Below, piece after piece: positions 1 through 9,477 of a stretch of 64,000 bases of DNA. Below the pieces are notes generated by a model, which saw only the letters and a program-made list of their open reading frames with translations, searched no databases and was not told the origin of the DNA. The stretch comes from Pycnococcus provasolii. Taxonomy: Eukaryota > Chlorophyta > Pseudoscourfieldiophyceae > Pseudoscourfieldiales. Where the stretch lies: positions 310,001 to 374,000 of the forward strand of contig CP150586.1 in assembly GCA_049487715.1 (NCBI GenBank). Reading direction: 5' to 3'. The position numbers and the translations under genes are program-made. How positions within the stretch are numbered: the first letter of the stretch is position 1; each line of letters begins with the position of its first letter.

Positions 1-57
1 CAGGATTAGGGTTAGGGGTAGGGGTAGGGGTAGAGTTAGGGTTAGGGTTAGGGTGAG
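1..57. repeat. Degenerate telomere-like (TTAGGG)n tract
   Basis: Runs of GGGTTA and variant GGGGTA units open the window. Similar tracts occur at several internal sites, so this is more likely an interstitial tract than a true chromosome end. The G-rich strand points into the window, whereas a left chromosome end would read C-rich (CCCTAA) 5'->3' on this strand, which also argues against a terminus. Confidence 0.8.
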
Positions 58-314
58 GAGGGTTGCCTATCATCTGTCGTTTTTCTTGCCTCTTTGGTAC
101 AACGGGGAAAGAAGGCTCTAACGGGACTTCATGTCCATGGAGGGTCGACGCACTTCTGCACGACATTGCGTCCCACACAGGTACGTTAAGGACGAGCTAA
201 GGAAGGAAAACAACCACACCTCACCAGTGTACACGTTACAACTTACATCACACACAACGAACCTCCAGCGCGACCGTGCATGCCACGCACGACTGGCGAT
301 GCGCGGCGCCATTG

Positions 315-3300
315 ATGGCGCGAGAAGATGGCGTCGCCCAAACCCCAATCTTGAAAATAGTAACTCCGACCTTTTTGGTTGACGTATTCCGGGGAGGTTG
401 TCTCGCCGCCGTCGAGCGCTGGCGCCTTTGGAATCTCGCTCGGAACGGTGGATGGCCAGCTGAACTTTGCCGTGCGCATCGAGGAGGGAGTTTACCGCGA
501 GATGACGGGCTACAAGTGTCCCGTGACCGCCGGGAAATGGAGCTTCGTCAGCGGTCGCTACGACGGATCGTCGATGTACATGAACGTCGACGGATACGTC
601 TGCCAGTTCAAGCACTTCACGCCGCGACAGCAGCCTGGCGCGTTGGGGCGCTCACCAATTTGGAGTACCTGCTCAAGCTGAACGAGCTTGCAGGTCGCCG
701 ACGTGGCGACCCGAACAAACACCCGTTCGTGCCATGGGTGATTGACTTCACGGTTGACCCAGACGACGATGGCGACGACGGCGGCGTCGGCGACGGAGGC
801 ATCATCGACGACTCCCCCGCCTCCTCCTCCTCCACCACCACCTCCTCCACCACCACCACCACCACCTCCGCCGCCGCCGCCGCCGGCTGGCGTGATCTTA
901 CACGCTCGAAATGGCGAATCAATAAGGGAGATGAGCAGCTGCTCGCTTCGTACAGCATTGGCGAGCAGATGCTTGCGCAGTGGCGCACCATCACCACCGA
1001 CGACGACGATGCCGTGCCGCCGCCGGAGGCTTGTCCACACCACGTTCCGGACGCCCCGCTGTCCGAGCTCGCTTATCACATCTACTTTGCGAGACACCTG
1101 CCTCTGGCAAGTTTGACGCGTGCCGTACGCACGCGCTTCGAGGCGAGAGAGTATCCAAAGACACTCGTGAGACTTTACTCTTGGACACCGGACGAGTGCG
1201 TGCCAGAGCTGTACGAGGATGAACACTTCTTTGAAAGCAGACACAGAGAATTCGCCGATATGGCGGTTCCCGATTGGTGCCTTGGCAAAGATGAAAACGT
1301 GCAGCAGGCGCGCCGGCGCTTCATCGAAAAACACAGACGCGCCCTGGAGGGTCGACGTGCGAGTTCGGAACTGCATCGGTGGATCGATCTCGTGTTTGGA
1401 GCGGCTTTGTTTGGCGACGACGCTGTGAGCGCGATGAACGTGCCTCTCGTGCCCAGCGACGCCGCGACAGCACGTAGTCATGTTGCACATGCTTTTGGGA
1501 AAGGTCGTGTGCCTGGCGATGCGTCGAATGGATGGATGCGAGGCGAGTTCACGCGCGCTTCGGCAGATGTCTGTCCCATGTCTGAACGAATCTTTCGTCA
1601 GGCGCACGGAATCTGCGCCATCTTTCGAAGTGCTCACCCAAAGAGACTTTCACACGGAGGAGTGGTGTCACGCCTCCTATCAGATGTCGGTGGCAATGAC
1701 GACGACGACGACGACGACGACGACGATGATGACAGCGATGATGACATCACTATCGCCACATCCACACCCACACCCAAGATGGTGCCGCCATCAATTGTCC
1801 TTCCAAATCAACAGCGACGTGAGAAGCGACGCAGCAGCGCGATGACATTGATTACATTGGCACGAGATGAGGATGTACGCGCTCTTGGCGTGATTGTCGT
1901 CAGCATTGCGCTCATGCAGCCTGCACTAGCACCTTCCAAGATTCCCACCGGATGTGAGGCGTCGGCGGCCGCCGCACGGCAGCAGCTACCGGCAATCACA
2001 GATCCTCTGCTGCGCAAGGTGGCAACAAGGCTTCTCACCGTGCCGTCCGGCGGTGGAGGTGTCGCGGTAGCATCAGCTGCCGCAATGCTTCGCAGCCACG
2101 ATCCGGAACTTGCCATGGCACATACCCTGCTATTGTACGTGTTCGCACCCACGGAAGCGGAGGCGGGTGGACCTCCCCTGCTTCGTGCCGCGATGCTCTG
2201 CGGTGGTACCGCCGCGTGCAACGCGCCGCCCGTTCCAGACCACCTTGCGCGGATCGCAGCTGCGATGGGTCTTCGCAGCCGTGGTGCCGCCGCCTCGGCG
2301 GCATGTGCCGCCAGCTCGCGCCGGGCCGCGACTCTTGCCGCCCCGAGTTTGCTAGCTCTCGCGGCGGCGGCAATGCCAACCTCTGAGCAAGGTGCGGGAA
2401 GGTACGGCAGTGCGACGTCGGCATCCGCCGCCGGAGCTGTCGTGGCTGGCGTTCTTGGATCGGCATGCGCGCGCCGTGTTGCCGTAGCGTCTGGATTGGC
2501 GCTGCTCGCCGCAGTCGCTCGTGGCGGCGATGCCGCCTCGGCAATGCTCCAGGGTGGCGGGCGTGAAGCCGCCTCACCGGCGGCTGCCGCGGCATTTGCC
2601 GAGAGCGTGCTTGGTCCATCGGCGCTCGACGCGTCGCGCGTGAAGTGTGGCATCGAAGCGCACGCCCGATTGGTCAGCGCGGCGTGCGTCCAGTCGATAG
2701 CCGCGATCCAGCGGGCTCTTGACGCGCACACCGTCTCCATGGAACGAGTCAGCCTTGCAATGGGCGTTGGATGTGGGGCGGACGTGGCGGAGGCGGAAGA
2801 AGATGATGACGCGCAGAGTGCGAGTATCAGTAGCCTTGCTGAAGACACTCGCATCGAACAAGCTGGCGACGGCGGGGGCGCCGATGTCGGTGCCGTGGAC
2901 GGCGCGGCGCTCGTCGCAGGCCTGCGTCGGTTAGCTAGCGCGTACGCCGCGGCCATTGCGCGCGACTCTTCCAGCTTGCCGCTTTCGTTGGCGATTCGGT
3001 ACGTCGTCGACCCACTGCTTGCGGCGCTGGACGAGTCGGCAGCCGAAGGCGAGGTGGATGTTGGCGCAACGCACGCGTCAGACGCGATGGCAGCGGCCCC
3101 AGCACGCGAGCTGGCTCGGGCCCTCGCCTCTGCTGCTTCCGCGGCATGCCCACCCCTGTGGCTTGCAGATTACGTCCTGCCTCGCTTAATGCGGCGTGTG
3201 GATGCCGGCGCAAATGCTCTGAATTCTGTACTAGAGGCGGCGAGTGGTGGTGGCGGCGACCGCCCAGACGACATGCGCGTCGAAGCGTGTGCCGCACGCG

Positions 3301-5657
3301 CCGCGAGCGTTGCCGTGGACGTGCTTGCGGACCTCACGTCAGTGATTCCACCCGAAACTCTCGTGGACGTTGTGGTTGCACCACGTGCGGCGGTGGATGG
3401 AAGCCGACGACATGGGAGCGTATCGTCGCCATTTGAAGCTGGAGCGCAGCCGACGCCACCAACGCCTTCAGCCTCAGAGAATCTCGCAGGTGATGGCGCG
3501 GCGACGTCGGCGGCGGCTGACATCGAAGCGACGCAGGCTCTCGCCGGTGGAGGACCGCTCGTTCGGCTCGCGCTTCTCGCAAGTCCGCTCAACATCATGC
3601 GCACGCACGCGGCACTGCGCGGTGTGCTCGCGCAGGTGGACCGAGGCGCGGTGGTGGACGTCCTGATAGGCAGTGCCGAGAGAGCGGGAGGCGCCACGGT
3701 GACGCACTTCCTTCTCCCTCAGCTTCTGCAGATTCTGCGCGAGCCGCTGCTGGATGATGCCGACGCCGACGTCGACAATGAAAAAGGCAGCGGTGGCGTC
3801 GTGTCGCCGGGACGCGATCGCGTTGCCGCGGGCGCCGCTCGTGCGATTCGAATGCGCATGATGAATGCAAATCTTCGTGCATGCGCAAGCCTGCTGCGCT
3901 GCATGTCAACGCATGCCCCGTCGAGCGTTCTGTCGAGTGGTATCGACTCGGCACGTCTGCGCGCCCTCGCGGTCACTCTCAGAGGCTCGGGGCAGGTGGA
4001 AGCTTCAGAGATTGCCTCTCACATGGCGACCGAGCTTTTGAATTCGTCAGATGCGGGAACGGAAACCCCACCTTCAGGCCGACTAAGCCGAGCGTCAAGC
4101 TTGGGAAAGTCGTCGAGCATAACAAGTCCTCCTGGGATTCGCAGCCTGCTTGCTTCAGCGGCAACGGCGGTTGCGTCTGTCGATGCAGTTCGGCGAGGGT
4201 CACTAGACAGCGCCACGTCAACGCAGGGAGGCACGCAGCTGCGCACCGCCGTGGAGGCGCAGCGCGATGCGGAGCGTTGGAGACATGCAGAGCGCGCGGT
4301 TACGCTCCTTTCCAGCACGGGTTGGGGCGAGCCAGCCGCTGATAGCCCGATGCTCACGCAGCAGCAGCCGGACAGCCCTCCTTCCGATACCGCCGCCGCA
4401 GCGTTGTCAGATTCGCCGTTTACCGTAAATTCGGATATGGAGCAGCAGCAGCAGCAGCAGCAGCAGCCCACCGTGGCATGTCGCTGGGGCTGGGTGCCGG
4501 TCACCTCGTGAAGTTTCGCCGATAGATGGCATTTCTCGGGAGAGGTGGTGCATACCTGGCGCGCTCACCGACGGCCGATTCGCTGCGCCACGGTGGACAG
4601 CGCGGAGGAGGTTTTGCTCACGGGCGGAAGGGGTGACGACGACTCGGGCGGCGGCATTGTGCGCATTTGGGACGTGTCCAGCGGCGGTCGCGTCGTGTCG
4701 CCTGGCAATCAAGCGGCGTCGGTCAGCAGCGGCGAATATCGGCGTCACTCGGACCCGGTCATCGCCGTTGCCGCACTGACGCGTCGTCGCGCCATTTCGG
4801 TGGACCGCGGTGGCGACTGCCACGTTTGGTTGATCGCCATGCACGGAGGCTGCCCAACTCTCTGCGAGCTTTCTGCACCACCACCCACCTCCACCGCGCC
4901 GCCGTCGTCTTCTTCCAAGGCGTCGTCATCCTCAGGCTTCACCAGCGTGGAGACGTGCGGCGAGGAGTGCGAGCAGGCGATTGCGGGAACGGCCGACGGG
5001 CGTGTTGTGAGAATTGACCTTGAGCGCGGATGCGCGGGCGCGGCATGGTCGCCGGGTCCATTCGACGGTGGCGGCACGGAGCCTGGTGGTGCGGTGACGT
5101 CGCTGACGTGCGACGCACGTGGCGAACTGATTCTTGCAGGCTACGCGGGTGGCGGCATGGCAGCATTTGACTGCCGTTCTGGTGGCCGTGCCGTGGCATT
5201 TGTGAATGCGCACGAGGGCGGCGTTAGCTCCGTGCTTGTTCAGCGCAGTGATGCCGAAGTGTCTACGCGGATGGTGCCAACTCGGTATGCACCGCCTCGT
5301 CTCGCGGACACCAGTCGTCTTGCATCGCACGTACTTCTCAGCGGCGGGGCGGACCGTGCAGTGAAGCTTTGGGACGTGCGCACGTGGAAGCCGATGAGAT
5401 CGGTACGTGTGCACAAGGATCCCGTTGGCGGTCTCGTTCGTTTGAGCGGTGGCAACTTTCTGAGCTGGGCTGGCCCTCGTTGGGCAAGAGACAGCGCGAT
5501 GAGCGGCGTGGAAGGCTCGCCGAAGCCAGTCAAGCTACGCGTGCGCGCGCGAGGTGGTGCGAAGGATTCTTCGGGATACTCTTGCATTGGTGTGGCACGT
5601 GCATCTCGCGTTCTCTTTGTTGGTGGCGACGACGGGAGTGTACGAGTCGCACTGTAG
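315..5657 (+). CDS. WDR81/GFS12-like BEACH-WD40 protein (one in-frame stop)
   Basis: BEACH-WD40 proteins of the WDR81/GFS12 group act in endosomal and vacuolar trafficking. The BEACH signature starts at about nt 648 (TNLEYLLKLNELAGRR, then HPFVPWVIDF). After a Ser/Thr-rich insert it continues with YPKTLVRLYSWTPDECVPE, VPDWC and LHRWIDLVFG (about nt 900-1420), which is the WDR81 version of the domain. An Asp run lies at 1700-1745. A long alanine-rich helical region follows, and WD40 repeats fill 4512-5657 (LSGGADRAVKLWDV). A single TGA at 4509-4511 separates the helical and WD40 parts, which are otherwise in the same frame. The start is uncertain: 315 is the first in-frame ATG, but residues before about 648 look like out-of-frame reading of the LamG fragment. 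TGTAA follows the stop. Family assignment is good; gene boundaries are weak. Confidence 0.7.
379..614 (+). pseudogene. LamG/concanavalin-A-like domain fragment
   Basis: In frame 1 this segment encodes about 78 residues that read like the end of a LamG/ConA-like jelly-roll domain. They include the motif GKWSFVSGRYDGSSMYMNVDG, which matches the usual W-x-[FH]-V-x-x-x-Y-D-G-x3-x-x-x-V-D-G pattern. The reading stops making sense near 615, and the BEACH-type coding begins in another frame at about 648. No convincing start codon, splice junction or upstream part of this domain is visible. I read it as a broken piece of another gene joined to the BEACH gene, or as a 5' exon whose splice I cannot see. 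Confidence 0.45.
4508..4525 (+). other. Candidate 18-nt GT-AG micro-intron over an in-frame TGA
   Basis: The TGA at 4509-4511 interrupts an otherwise continuous frame. This 18-nt stretch begins GTGAAG and ends GATAG; removing it would drop the stop and keep the frame. A longer candidate, 4425-4544 (donor GTAAAT, 120 nt), would also work and is closer in size to the other introns here. A sequencing error or true pseudogene stop is equally possible. Confidence 0.3.
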
Positions 5658-5683
5658 TTAGTTTTATAGACTATCTTGTATGA

Positions 5684-5688
5684 TGTAA
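5684..5688 (+). terminator. Candidate TGTAA poly(A) signal, BEACH-WD40 gene
   Basis: TGTAA lies 27 nt after the TAG stop. TGTAA is the usual poly(A) signal of chlorophyte algae. Confidence 0.5.
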
Positions 5689-5789
5689 TTGTTCTGTGTA
5701 AAGTACTGTATGATGTTATTACTTTTTTTTAATATATGAAAAGACAAAAAAAAAGACAAAAAAGTATGTATGTAGTGATGAAGGTGCAA

Positions 5790-6512
5790 TCAGATTTCAT
5801 TCACAGGTTCCTGTGTCGCCAGCACGCTCGTCTCTGCGCTGATCTCGTTGATCTCGTTGAGTAGATCGCGCGCCTCGCCTATGAAGGCTGCCGCCTCGTC
5901 CGCCTCAGGCCCCACTCCGAGCATGTCCTCCTCCGCGTGATGAATGAGGACCGTGAGGCACCGGATGTAGCACTCGAGCATGCTGTTGCTGCTGTTGTTG
6001 TTGTTGGCGTCGTATGTCGCGAGTGCACGTTCCATGTCCTCTTTGTCAGCTAGCTTATGGCAGTTGTAGTATCGATCTCGAATTTGTTTTGGCGTTCGAC
6101 TTTTCACGTACTGCTTGTTGATACTCGACCAGTCGTTGCCAAGATTTTGCAGACCGGCCAAGAGCTGACTACATTCCTCCTCAGACCAATGGACTTTTCG
6201 TCGACGTTTGCTGTTGCTGTTGCTGCTGTTGTTGTTGTTGGCGTCGTATGTCGCGAGTGCACGTTCCATGTCCTCTTTGTGGCGTACAGCTAGCTGTTTG
6301 CGGACCCTGTATCGATCTTGAATTTGTTTTGGCGTTCGACTTTTCACGTACTGCTTGTTGATACTCGACCAGTCGTTGCCAAGATTTTGCAGACCGACCA
6401 AAAGCTGGTTGCGTTCCTCCTCAGACCAAGGGACTCCATGTCCCGCGAGCGCAGGCGCGGCGTCGTCATCATCATGATTGCTGCTGCTCGCGACGGCGAC
6501 GGCGAGGCTCAT
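5790..6512 (-). CDS. Two-repeat Myb/SANT-like DNA-binding protein
   Basis: A 240-residue protein starting at the ATG at 6512-6510. It has two SANT/Myb-type modules (PWSEEERNQLLVGLQNLGNDW...RTPKQIQDRY and HWSEEECSQLLAGLQNLGNDW...RTPKQIRDRY), each followed by an identical segment ending in an Asn/Ser run. The spaced aromatics and the W-S-x-I-x-K-x-Y-V-x-x-R-T-P recognition helix fit plant Myb-related factors, so a nuclear DNA-binding role is likely. The C-terminal 80 residues are acidic and of unknown function. The two modules come from a recent internal duplication, visible in the DNA. The 3' end faces the BEACH gene, with only 132 bp between them. Confidence 0.75.
   Translation of the reverse strand: MSLAVAVASSSNHDDDDAAPALAGHGVPWSEEERNQLLVGLQNLGNDWSSINKQYVKSRTPKQIQDRYRVRKQLAVRHKEDMERALATYDANNNNSSNSNSKRRRKVHWSEEECSQLLAGLQNLGNDWSSINKQYVKSRTPKQIRDRYYNCHKLADKEDMERALATYDANNNNSSNSMLECYIRCLTVLIHHAEEDMLGVGPEADEAAAFIGEARDLLNEINEISAETSVLATQEPVNEI
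5985..6435 (-). repeat. Internal tandem duplication in the Myb gene
   Basis: About 210 bp at 5985-6195 is repeated at 6219-6435 with a shift of 234-239 bp and few differences. Shared blocks include the poly-Asn run and the GCGTCGTATG stretch at 6007 and 6241. Each copy encodes one Myb module plus its linker. Confidence 0.85.
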
Positions 6513-6891
6513 TACGAATAATATTATAATAAGTGACAGGCTGTTGCGGAGCGAAGAATAAGTGACAGGCTGTTGCGGAGTGATTCAAGAAGTAGAGCAC
6601 GGCAAAAAAAGGGGGGACGGCCTGCTTTGTGCTCCTTCAAAGCAGGCCGACAAAGCAGGCCTCTGGTTGGGCTTGTTTCGAATTTCGGGGTTTCATTTTT
6701 CATTTTTCACGTCACTTACAATCATTTCCTGTACTGAGTGGATTTGAGTTGAGTTGAGTTCTCTGCTTCGTCTTATGCCTGCTTTGGAGCCTGCTTTGCA
6801 TCCTTCCCCTCTGCTACCTCTGCTCTGCTTTCGTCGTCATTCTTCACTTTCTGCAGACTCATTGGAAAGATAAATTGCGTGCGTCAGTACT
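6513..6891. other. Intergenic region with short repeats
   Basis: This lies between the divergent Myb gene and the doubtful ORF at 6892. It holds a tandem repeat of AGTGACAGGCTGTTGCGGAG (about 6532-6582) and a perfect inverted repeat at 6619-6648 (GGCCTGCTTTG / CAAAGCAGGCC). A further copy of the motif lies at 6651-6661, and TGCCTGCTTTGGAGCCTGCTTTG occurs near 6777. No gene is seen. Confidence 0.6.
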
Positions 6892-7521
6892 ATGTCAGTG
6901 TCAGTGATGTCGGCTCGTCGTGTCACTCTTGCGTGCTTTTGGTGCGTGCTCACCGCCATGTACTCCACCCCGCACCAAGGTGTAGCGCACGCTTTCATAC
7001 TGCGCAACCTCTTCGATCGCACTCGTGGAACCAACACGACCACCACGACCACCACGACCACGACGAGTATTCCGCATGCTGTGTCGCACCAATCCGACTG
7101 GTGCGGCGAAGGGACGCAGCGCAGTTTCGTGCGTTCGTTCCTGTGCTCCATCGGAGCAGGAGCTGGAGCAGGAACACCGGCTGTCGCACCACAGCCGGAC
7201 GACGCGCAAGAGACGCCAGCAACGACGCCGCCGACCGCGGAATCGCCGCAGCCCGTCATCTTGGACGACCTGCCTGAGACGGAAGACCTCGTCACCCCGA
7301 CTCCTTCTGCACCCGCACCGGCACTCATGGCGCTGGCGGCGGCGGGAGTCGTCACCAAGTTTACACTCGGGGACGACATGGAGAAGAATCGCAAGCAAGC
7401 CCATGCATGTGCGAGGTTTTTCCTAAGATGTTTGCTGCCACTGTCGTCATGGATAGCATCGTCGCGAGCCAGGAGAATCCCGGACAGAGCGACAACGCGA
7501 GGATGGTCGACACTGCGGTGA
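6892..7521 (+). CDS. Doubtful secreted Thr/Pro-rich protein
   Basis: An ATG-started 209-residue ORF with a hydrophobic N-terminus (VTLACFWCVLTAMYS), a run of threonines, and a Pro/Ala-rich middle (GAGAGTPAVAPQP, PTPSAPAPAL). The last part, ARFFLRCLLPLSSW onward, looks unnatural. A neighbouring frame gives a more plausible ending (VFPKMFAATVVMDSIVASQ, then VSGTVAAMNFII and TAA near 7557), so a missed splice or frameshift near 7410 is possible. No family is recognised. It could be a small surface protein or chance coding. Confidence 0.35.
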   Translation: MSVSVMSARRVTLACFWCVLTAMYSTPHQGVAHAFILRNLFDRTRGTNTTTTTTTTTTSIPHAVSHQSDWCGEGTQRSFVRSFLCSIGAGAGAGTPAVAPQPDDAQETPATTPPTAESPQPVILDDLPETEDLVTPTPSAPAPALMALAAAGVVTKFTLGDDMEKNRKQAHACARFFLRCLLPLSSWIASSRARRIPDRATTRGWSTLR

Positions 7522-7604
7522 GCGGGACGGTCGCTGCCATGAACTTCATTATCTAATATGCCTTGCGTCGACCAGCTGACCAAGTCAGCTAGTCAGTCAC
7601 TCAG

Positions 7605-9161
7605 TCAGTCCACGCAGTACAGCGCGACGAAGTTCTCAAACAGCCGCGCCTCGTCCACCAGCGTGTCGACGCCAATGCTCTCGTCCGCGCCATGCACGCT
7701 CGAAATCTCCGCGTCAGTTAAACGCGGTCCCATGCGGTACACGGTGTCCGTCATCGTGACGTAGTGCTTGCTGTCCGTGCCTCCCATCATCACCATCGGT
7801 GCCATGATGACATCTCGTCCGTACGTTCGGTGAAATGCGCGCTCGAGCGCCACCCACGCGGGAACATCCGATCCGTACGGCGAGATGGGTGCCGGATCGA
7901 ACACGTGGTGCTCGTCATCCTCAATCGCATCCACCTCCACGCCGAGGTGAGCGACGCGGTCGCGAATCGCCGACACCGCGTCTCTCGCCTTCTCGCCGGG
8001 AAGCACGCGCACGTTCAGCCACGCCTCGGCGGCGGCAGGAACGACGTTGCTCTTGTCGCCTCCGAGCACCTTCGTCGCGGCGATCGTCGTTCGCACCATC
8101 GCGGCTGTCTTCGGCGACTTGCCGCTGAACACGCGCGCGACAATCGGACCGAACACGTGCGTGTTGGCGAAAATCGTTCGCAGCGGCTCCGAGACGAATG
8201 GCACCGCGCGCTCGAGCATGGCGACGACGGGCGGCGTGAGGCGAAGCGGCAGAGGATTTTCGTGTATGGCTGCGAGCGCACGTCCAATCGCGGTGACGGG
8301 CGAACCCTGCGCCGGAGGCCATGCCGCGTGGCCACCAGCCATGGTGGATCGCAAACGCACGTTCAGGTACCCCTTTTCGGACGTCCCAACCGCGGCGTAC
8401 GCCATGTGTTTCGCGAGCCCAGGCAATGCGCCCTTGACGACGGCACCTCCCTCGTCGACGACGCACGCCAACCGCGCCACGCCTCTCCTCTTGAGTTCCT
8501 TTGCAATGGCACCCGCACCGCGGTATCCCATAACCTCCTCGTCGTGTCCGTACGCGAGGTACACCGTGCGTTTCGGTTGTCTGACTCCCCTGGCGACGAG
8601 CGCTTCGACGGCGGCGAGTTGCGCGACGACGCGGTCTTTGACGTCGAGCGCCCCTCTTCCCCACACGCGGTTGTCGACAATTTCTCCCCCGAACGGTTCG
8701 TGTGACCACATGGCTTTTTGTTCCGCGGAGACGGGCACGACGTCAATGTGCGCGACAAGTAGCAGCGGTTCGAGCGTCGAATCCGATCCTTTCCATTCGT
8801 ACAGCAGGGAGTGCTTTGCAACTTTCGTGAGCGCGAGGACGGCGTGTGCGGTGGGAAACTTCTCGAAAAGTGCGTCGTGAACACAAGCGAACGCCGAGGA
8901 TGACGAGTCACCAGCAGATGACGATGAGTCACGAGAGTCCAAGGAGACGGACGGACACTGGATTAACGCGGCTAACGAACGCGCTAAAGAATCAGAGGAG
9001 TACGACGAACCTGTGAATTCTCCCCCGTGAAGGTCGACATGAGGACGGGAGTCGTTCCCTAATAGAAGGGTACGACGATACAGGACACTTATAACAAAGG
9101 CTGCAAAGGCGACAATGACTGCCATGAATCCGAGCACTGGTGGTAACATGAACACGTGCAT
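7605..9161 (-). CDS. M20 family metallopeptidase, PM20D1/CPS1-like
   Basis: Zinc peptidase of the M20 group that includes carboxypeptidase S and PM20D1, which cut or form amide bonds of small peptides and N-acyl amino acids. The ATG at 9161-9159 gives 518 residues; the longer reading frame upstream begins with GTG. Residues 1-30 form a signal-anchor helix (FMAVIVAFAAFVISVLY). The metal site is complete: LLVAHIDVVP (His-x-Asp), GRGALDVKD (bridging Asp), GHDEEVMG (catalytic Glu then Glu ligand), VVDEGG (Asp) and GGTDSKHY (His). The dimerisation insert lies between. Membrane anchoring and facing a luminal space are inferred. It is head-to-head with TOP6A; the shared 316 bp carries telomere-like repeats. 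Confidence 0.88.
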   Translation of the reverse strand: MHVFMLPPVLGFMAVIVAFAAFVISVLYRRTLLLGNDSRPHVDLHGGEFTGSSYSSDSLARSLAALIQCPSVSLDSRDSSSSAGDSSSSAFACVHDALFEKFPTAHAVLALTKVAKHSLLYEWKGSDSTLEPLLLVAHIDVVPVSAEQKAMWSHEPFGGEIVDNRVWGRGALDVKDRVVAQLAAVEALVARGVRQPKRTVYLAYGHDEEVMGYRGAGAIAKELKRRGVARLACVVDEGGAVVKGALPGLAKHMAYAAVGTSEKGYLNVRLRSTMAGGHAAWPPAQGSPVTAIGRALAAIHENPLPLRLTPPVVAMLERAVPFVSEPLRTIFANTHVFGPIVARVFSGKSPKTAAMVRTTIAATKVLGGDKSNVVPAAAEAWLNVRVLPGEKARDAVSAIRDRVAHLGVEVDAIEDDEHHVFDPAPISPYGSDVPAWVALERAFHRTYGRDVIMAPMVMMGGTDSKHYVTMTDTVYRMGPRLTDAEISSVHGADESIGVDTLVDEARLFENFVALYCVD

Positions 9162-9291
9162 TATGTGTGGTATCCCGGACGACGCCACGCTTTTCTCCAG
9201 GGGATGCTTCTTCTGGAGAAGTAGTTTAACGTAACGGCAGGATAGAAGAAGAGAAATTCTGAAAGAGACAACGGAGGAGGAGGAGGAGTGA

Positions 9292-9403
9292 GGATTAGGG
9301 GATTGGATTAGGGTATTGAATTAGGGTTAGGGTTAGGGTTAGAACTAGGGTTAGAACTAGGGTTAGGGTATTGGGTTAGGGTTAGGGTTAGAACTAGGGT
9401 TAG
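9292..9403. repeat. Interstitial TTAGGG-type repeat in a bidirectional promoter
   Basis: About 110 bp of perfect and degenerate TTAGGG units, with repeated variants reading AGAACTAGGG. It lies between the divergent starts of the M20 peptidase (9161) and TOP6A (9478). Confidence 0.9.
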
Positions 9404-9477
9404 TCTTGGTTTGGCGCTTTCGTCGATCCGGCATTCCCCTGGGCCCTGTCATTCCGTCCATTCCGTCTCATTCATTC

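Noticed and set aside
1-57. True chromosome end
   Set aside because: The same repeats recur at many internal sites, this tract is short and degenerate, and its strand polarity does not fit a left telomere.
558-1637. Long minus-strand ORF with Gly run
   Set aside because: It is the shadow of the BEACH gene's Ser/Thr codons.
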